A stretch of 26,211 nt of DNA from a virus. The notes under the pieces are model-generated. The model made no database searches. It was not told where the DNA came from and was given only the letters and a program-made list of their open reading frames with translations. Where the stretch lies: positions 1 to 26,211 of IMG/VR virus record IMGVR_UViG_3300007616_000009, one strand, 5' to 3'. Positions 22,481-26,211 of the stretch are shown one piece after another. Made by a program: the position numbers and the translations under genes. Numbering within the stretch: position 1 is the first letter of the stretch; each line of letters begins with the position of its first letter.

Positions 22481-24762
22481 GCTGAATCAGAATCAAGTTG
22501 TGTCACCGGAACGATTTCTGTCCGGCAGTTAAAGTGGAACGGGGGAACGGTTGGCAAGGGATCGAAGCCATCGAAGAGCATGTCATCCGGCACATCAGCT
22601 TGGAACTGTTCACCAAGCGTCTGATCGGCATCGAACAGGGCCACTGATCCATCACCATCGTCACAGGTCAACTCCTTGCACAACGGCGTTGTGTTCGGAT
22701 TACAGGGATTGATCAGTTCGACACCAATGATCTCGTCGTGCCGATCGTATTCGGCCATTTTGAGGGCATTGACGCCACTCATGATCTCGATCCGAGCCAT
22801 TACATCGGCCCGCTCTCGAAGATCGTCGTTGTCAAAGGACTCGGCCAATCGTTCACCGACGACGGCCGGCGACTCATCGTGTTGGACAGCTTGCGTCGTG
22901 TTAACACGCGCAAATTCGTCCATATCACCGACCACGTTCTCGAACGAGTCGGCCATTGCATCGGACAGGAATCGAGCCCGCTGTCGATGCCGGGCACCCA
23001 TATCGAGTTCGATCTGTGGCGAATGATTTGGTTGCGACAGTGTATCGAGTGTTGCTTCGATAGCTCGCTCGAAGTGGTCTCGGGAGCGCGGATCAATGCG
23101 AGCGTCACCAGTGGCCTCAGAGACGGCCCGAGCGATCGCTCCATCGAGTTCGTCACTGTTGCGGAGTGATCGGTCGGCCGTGTCCTCGAACACGCTCACA
23201 AGCTGCTCACGGACGTTCACGAGTTCCTCGTAGAGCAAGTCGGATAGATCGGATTCGATATCACGCGTGCTCACGAGTCGCGGATCACTCAGTTCTCCGA
23301 CTGTTCCAGCCAATTCCGCGGTTCCGGGTTCTGTAGTGACGCGAAAGGAGTTATCAACTGACACAGTGCCAGTGTTTTCTGCACTCGATGAGCTTGAGTT
23401 AGCGTCAGATTCTGCTTGTCGTTCTTCTTCAACGTCATCCGGATCAGTGACGATATCATCGCTGCTGATAGCCGTAATGGGCTGCTCTTGCTCCCCATTC
23501 GTGGCTTCACTTGTGTAGCGAATGATGCTGCCTTCAACGTCTTCAGGTGCCACTTCACCGTTCGGTCGGCCCAGATGGAGTTCCACGCTATCGGCCCCAT
23601 CGAGGCCATAATCTGTTGCGACATCGCGGAGGTACGGCGTGAACAGTTGCTCGACTTCCCGACGAGTCTTCTTCACTTCTTTAATGAACGTCCGCTGCTG
23701 GGATTGGGCCACAGCCGGCGCGACGTTCTGGGCGAACCCGCCAGTTGCATACACCGGACCAGGAAGGCCGGACATGATCATTGAAATGTCGAAGTTGAGT
23801 GTGTCCTGAATGTCAGCCGTGTCGCCGGCAAACTCCTCGACGCTCACGTCGCCGGCCACTGCTTGCATCATTCCAGGACTGATCTGACCATCCTCGTAGG
23901 CCGAGATAAAGTTCTGCACTTCCTCTTCATTCCACGGGTTGTCTTCGTCGCCCAACTGAAAGATGATCTGGGGCCACGCTTTGAACTTGACAGCATCGTC
24001 GTTGTCCTGCAACTTTTCGAGCAGTCCTTCGGCACGACGGGCACTCGATGCGATCCGAGACGTGCCTCGTGGCTCCCCGATCTCGGCGTCTCGGGTCCAT
24101 TTGATGACTTGATCGCGTGTGTACACGACCTCGTTCGTCTGTGCCCATTGGGGCTTCAGTTCATCGAACTGTACGTAGGCCCCCATTTCACCATCATCAG
24201 TGAGCGGGGGTTGATCTCGGGACTGATCGATATCCGGATTGAAGGCCTCAGCTTCCGAGTCATCTGGTGCCGGAAGCATGGCCTTCCCAGGCTTCGTGTA
24301 GATTGTAATCGTATCGTTCTGCAACGGATACAGGGCCTGGTTTCGGTTTTCACTATCCGTGACTTTCTCAAGGAATACCGTGCCCTTGATCTCCCGTTCG
24401 CGGACCATTGACTCGATCAGTCGTGAGGCATTCACGTCCGTTTCCGTATTGATAATTGCGACGTTTCGGAAGTACTCAGTGAGTTGCTCTGCTGTCTCTT
24501 CGTTGTCACAGGTGATATACCAGCCGGGCTCAACGACTTCCGAAGAAAAGTTATCGATTGCCGATTTGATCGGGCCGACATTCTCGTAGAGCTTGCGATA
24601 AAAGTTAAGATCGTCTCGGGGCGGATCGTGTTCGAGTGCTCCGCCACGAATGAGGCCAGACGATCGCTCTTCACCCTGATAGCCTTCAGGTTCCGGCTCC
24701 TCATCTCTGGAGCCATCAATGAGTTCCGCAATCGACTGGCGTAAATTATCAAATCGGCCCAT
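22477..24762 (-). CDS. portal protein fused to a MuF-type head morphogenesis domain
   Basis: A 761-residue protein. Residues about 30-430 match the portal family: 'DLNFYRKLYENVGPIKSAID', 'SSEVVEPGWYITC', 'IKGTVFLEKVTD', a middle with 'QWAQTNEVVYTRDQVIKWTR' and the stem-like 'SMIMSGLPGPVYATGGFAQN' plus helix 'QQRTFIKEVKKTRREVEQLF'. A Ser/Glu-rich linker (about 440-490) leads to a helical region and a C-terminal MuF-type domain with 'ARIEIMSGVNALKMAEYDR', 'NPCNPNTTPLCKEL' and 'PPFHFNCRTEIVPV' (about 738-752), where the usual form is PPxHxNCR. Portal and MuF are separate genes in many phages. A TATA-type promoter lies about 33 bases upstream of the ATG. Confidence 0.88.
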   Translation of the reverse strand: MGRFDNLRQSIAELIDGSRDEEPEPEGYQGEERSSGLIRGGALEHDPPRDDLNFYRKLYENVGPIKSAIDNFSSEVVEPGWYITCDNEETAEQLTEYFRNVAIINTETDVNASRLIESMVREREIKGTVFLEKVTDSENRNQALYPLQNDTITIYTKPGKAMLPAPDDSEAEAFNPDIDQSRDQPPLTDDGEMGAYVQFDELKPQWAQTNEVVYTRDQVIKWTRDAEIGEPRGTSRIASSARRAEGLLEKLQDNDDAVKFKAWPQIIFQLGDEDNPWNEEEVQNFISAYEDGQISPGMMQAVAGDVSVEEFAGDTADIQDTLNFDISMIMSGLPGPVYATGGFAQNVAPAVAQSQQRTFIKEVKKTRREVEQLFTPYLRDVATDYGLDGADSVELHLGRPNGEVAPEDVEGSIIRYTSEATNGEQEQPITAISSDDIVTDPDDVEEERQAESDANSSSSSAENTGTVSVDNSFRVTTEPGTAELAGTVGELSDPRLVSTRDIESDLSDLLYEELVNVREQLVSVFEDTADRSLRNSDELDGAIARAVSEATGDARIDPRSRDHFERAIEATLDTLSQPNHSPQIELDMGARHRQRARFLSDAMADSFENVVGDMDEFARVNTTQAVQHDESPAVVGERLAESFDNDDLRERADVMARIEIMSGVNALKMAEYDRHDEIIGVELINPCNPNTTPLCKELTCDDGDGSVALFDADQTLGEQFQADVPDDMLFDGFDPLPTVPPFHFNCRTEIVPVTQLDSDSA

Positions 24763-24794
24763 TACTTCGTCTCATATATCTCGTAATGGGGGTT

Positions 24795-24802
24795 CTTTTA
24801 AA
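24795..24802 (-). promoter_or_regulatory. TATA box of the portal operon promoter
   Basis: TTTAAAAG on the minus strand begins eight bases after the TAG of the preceding gene, within a 47-base gap. Start of transcription would fall near 24772, giving a leader of about ten bases, typical of haloarchaeal leaderless or short-leader mRNAs. It lacks the CGAAAG block of the two promoters further left and may belong to another expression class. Confidence 0.5.
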
Positions 24803-24809
24803 CCAGGGG

Positions 24810-25160
24810 CTATGGTTCAATTGAAACCGTGATATACTGTGTCGTAGGGAACGTTTCAGTCCCAGTTTGGTATTGGACAACAAATTCCCCATTATACACA
24901 CCAGCATCGCTTGTATCAGACGCATCCCACTCGTATGCGACCTTTCCTGATTCGGCATCAGTGACAACCGCATCGGACTCAACAACTGTGTCACCGGACT
25001 CGGGCTCTGTCAGTACAAACTGAACGGTCGCGTTTGTCAGATCGGGATACGAGCCATCTTCGTTTTGCAACTGCCATTCGAGTCGAGGTTGTGTTGACTC
25101 CGCTGCGATAGCAAAGTCGTAGTTTCGGTTCACCCAGTCCGGTCGTGTAATGCCATCCAT
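24810..25160 (-). CDS. small Ig-like / BppU-N-like virion protein
   Basis: A 116-residue, Asp/Glu/Thr-rich beta protein between terminase and portal genes. The pattern 'LTNATVQFVLTEPESGDTVV', 'ESGKVAYEWDASDTSDAGVY' and 'GEFVVQYQTGTETFPTTQYI' fits the N-terminal domain of phage upper baseplate proteins (BppU-N) and related immunoglobulin-like virion domains, where a G-x-Y step precedes the last two strands. As a single domain it may decorate the capsid or be a loose virion component. It starts two bases after the terminase stop (AACTAACAATG). The fold call is by pattern; location is unusual for a baseplate protein. Confidence 0.6.
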   Translation of the reverse strand: MDGITRPDWVNRNYDFAIAAESTQPRLEWQLQNEDGSYPDLTNATVQFVLTEPESGDTVVESDAVVTDAESGKVAYEWDASDTSDAGVYNGEFVVQYQTGTETFPTTQYITVSIEP

Positions 25161-25162
25161 TG

Positions 25163-26211
25163 TTAGTTGTATCGAAGTCGATTGCTGCCAACGTGTACTT
25201 GATTCAGGTCCTCGTCTCGGGACATCTCGCCATCGTCTTCACCAAACGAGTAGCCTCGTTGCCCGTTCTCCGATTTGACCTGGCCGATCGTCTTCAATTC
25301 AGTCATGCCCTGTGCACCCATCGATCCAGTGCCACCGGTTTCAGGGAGCGCCCAGACTGCCAGGGCAAGTGAATCCGGGATATCGTCGTGGAATCCGCTC
25401 TTTGCGTGGATCGACAGGTTGCCCGACTTGGTCTTCTTGTAGCCGAGCTTTTCGAGTTGGAGCCGAATGTCCTCGTCGGCCGGCAAGTGGACGTTTCCGG
25501 CTTCCATCTCGGCCTTCATCGTCTGATAGACTGATTGCTTCTTCTGTGTCGACAGATAGACCGCGTTCACCTTGTTGCCGATTTTGTTTCGCAACTCAGC
25601 CACTGGTCCTTCCCCAACGCCACCCCGATCGATATTGATTTGCTCGAAGTTGTAGTGATTATCGAGTTGCTGAATGCGCTTTCGGGCCTCATAGACACCA
25701 AAGTCGTGCTTTTCGACCGAGAAGATATTGCCGTATTCATCGATCATCGAGAGTATCGTCTGATCGGTCCCCTCGGCCCCAAGGTCAGCCCCCAAGTAGA
25801 GTCGAGCGTTCGGATCGACTTCCTGCTGTTGTGACTCAGTCGCATACTGTGTCACACCACGCTTGACATCGTCGTTGAGGCAGGATTTGATGAGCGGGTT
25901 CGTGAAGAACTGATCACCGGTCGGAACGAACTCGCCCAGGATCTCCTGTTTGATCTGGTTCCGTGTCTTCCCTTTCTTGAGTTCTTCGATATCATCTTCA
26001 TCGATCTTCGGGTTATTGTACGAAGAGACCTGTACTTTCTCCCACGGACTGTCCGACAGTTCGGATTCCTGGGCCTTGTCATAGAAGTAGCCTGAAGCCC
26101 CGTATGGCGTCGAAGAAAGCACGATTGTCCCCTTCGAAACGAGTGTCATGGGTTCGATGACCTCCTTGAAGATCGAATCCTCAACGAAGGCTGCCTCGTC
26201 AATAATGATCA
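25163..26211 (-). CDS. terminase large subunit (partial, 5' end missing)
   Basis: The reading frame continues to the right edge; the ATPase Walker A part lies outside the window. The visible part opens with a Walker B strand 'IIIDEAAF' and the coupling motif 'SSTP' shortly after, then the linker and the RNase H-like nuclease domain. Its acidic residues appear in 'LYLGADLGAEGTD', 'INIDRGGVGEGP' and the late 'FHDDIPDSLALAVWA'. The protein pumps DNA into the prohead and cuts the concatemer. An internal ATG at 26149 is not the start, because Walker B lies upstream of it. The last 35 residues are polar and likely flexible. It is first in the visible gene order, in agreement with terminase-portal-head modules. 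Confidence 0.93.
   Translation of the reverse strand, partial: IIIDEAAFVEDSIFKEVIEPMTLVSKGTIVLSSTPYGASGYFYDKAQESELSDSPWEKVQVSSYNNPKIDEDDIEELKKGKTRNQIKQEILGEFVPTGDQFFTNPLIKSCLNDDVKRGVTQYATESQQQEVDPNARLYLGADLGAEGTDQTILSMIDEYGNIFSVEKHDFGVYEARKRIQQLDNHYNFEQINIDRGGVGEGPVAELRNKIGNKVNAVYLSTQKKQSVYQTMKAEMEAGNVHLPADEDIRLQLEKLGYKKTKSGNLSIHAKSGFHDDIPDSLALAVWALPETGGTGSMGAQGMTELKTIGQVKSENGQRGYSFGEDDGEMSRDEDLNQVHVGSNRLRYN

Overview
This window reads as the packaging, head, neck, tail and baseplate module of a tailed virus of halophilic archaea (class Caudoviricetes, contractile-tail/myovirus type). All convincing genes lie on the minus strand, so the virion module is transcribed from the right end to the left end. 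The archaeal-halophile assignment rests on strongly acidic proteins rich in Asp and Glu and poor in Lys and Cys, archaeal-type TATA/BRE promoters, gene starts without Shine-Dalgarno sequences, and homology by motif to known head and tail families. I see no integrase, tRNA, transposon or CRISPR array, so free virus versus provirus cannot be decided, nor can a family be assigned.

Layout in transcription order. Packaging and head: large terminase (25163-26211, 5' end outside the window), an Ig-like small protein, a portal fused to a MuF-type domain (22477-24762), three small proteins, a 966-residue maturation protease carrying an in-frame C-terminal scaffold with its own probable start (18199-21099), a decoration protein and an HK97-fold major capsid protein (16873-17763). 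Neck: three connector/completion proteins (15146-16821). Tail: sheath, tube, a tail assembly chaperone pair that appears to need a -1 frameshift (12407-13245) and an 1147-residue tape measure. Baseplate: tape-measure-proximal adaptor, gp27/gpD-like hub, gpV-like spike, gp25-like wedge, gpJ-like and gpI-like wedge proteins. Host contact: three fibre-type genes at the left, and the first codons of a fourth.

Transcription seems to be divided by a few signals. A TATA-type promoter sits directly ahead of the portal gene. Two promoters with nearly the same sequence (around 6373-6418 and 2185-2229) precede the wedge operon and the fibre operon. Hairpins follow the spike, capsid and tube genes. Elsewhere genes are separated by 2-26 bases or overlap.

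The most notable points are: the zinc-motif-containing chaperone extension that lacks any start codon of its own; the nested scaffold start whose start context matches that of the capsid gene; a 73-base alternating direct repeat filling the roughly 235-base leader of the wedge operon; a calcium-loop module present three times in the gpJ-like protein and once in the adjacent gpI-like protein; and a lectin-like domain inserted inside the gpI-like protein.
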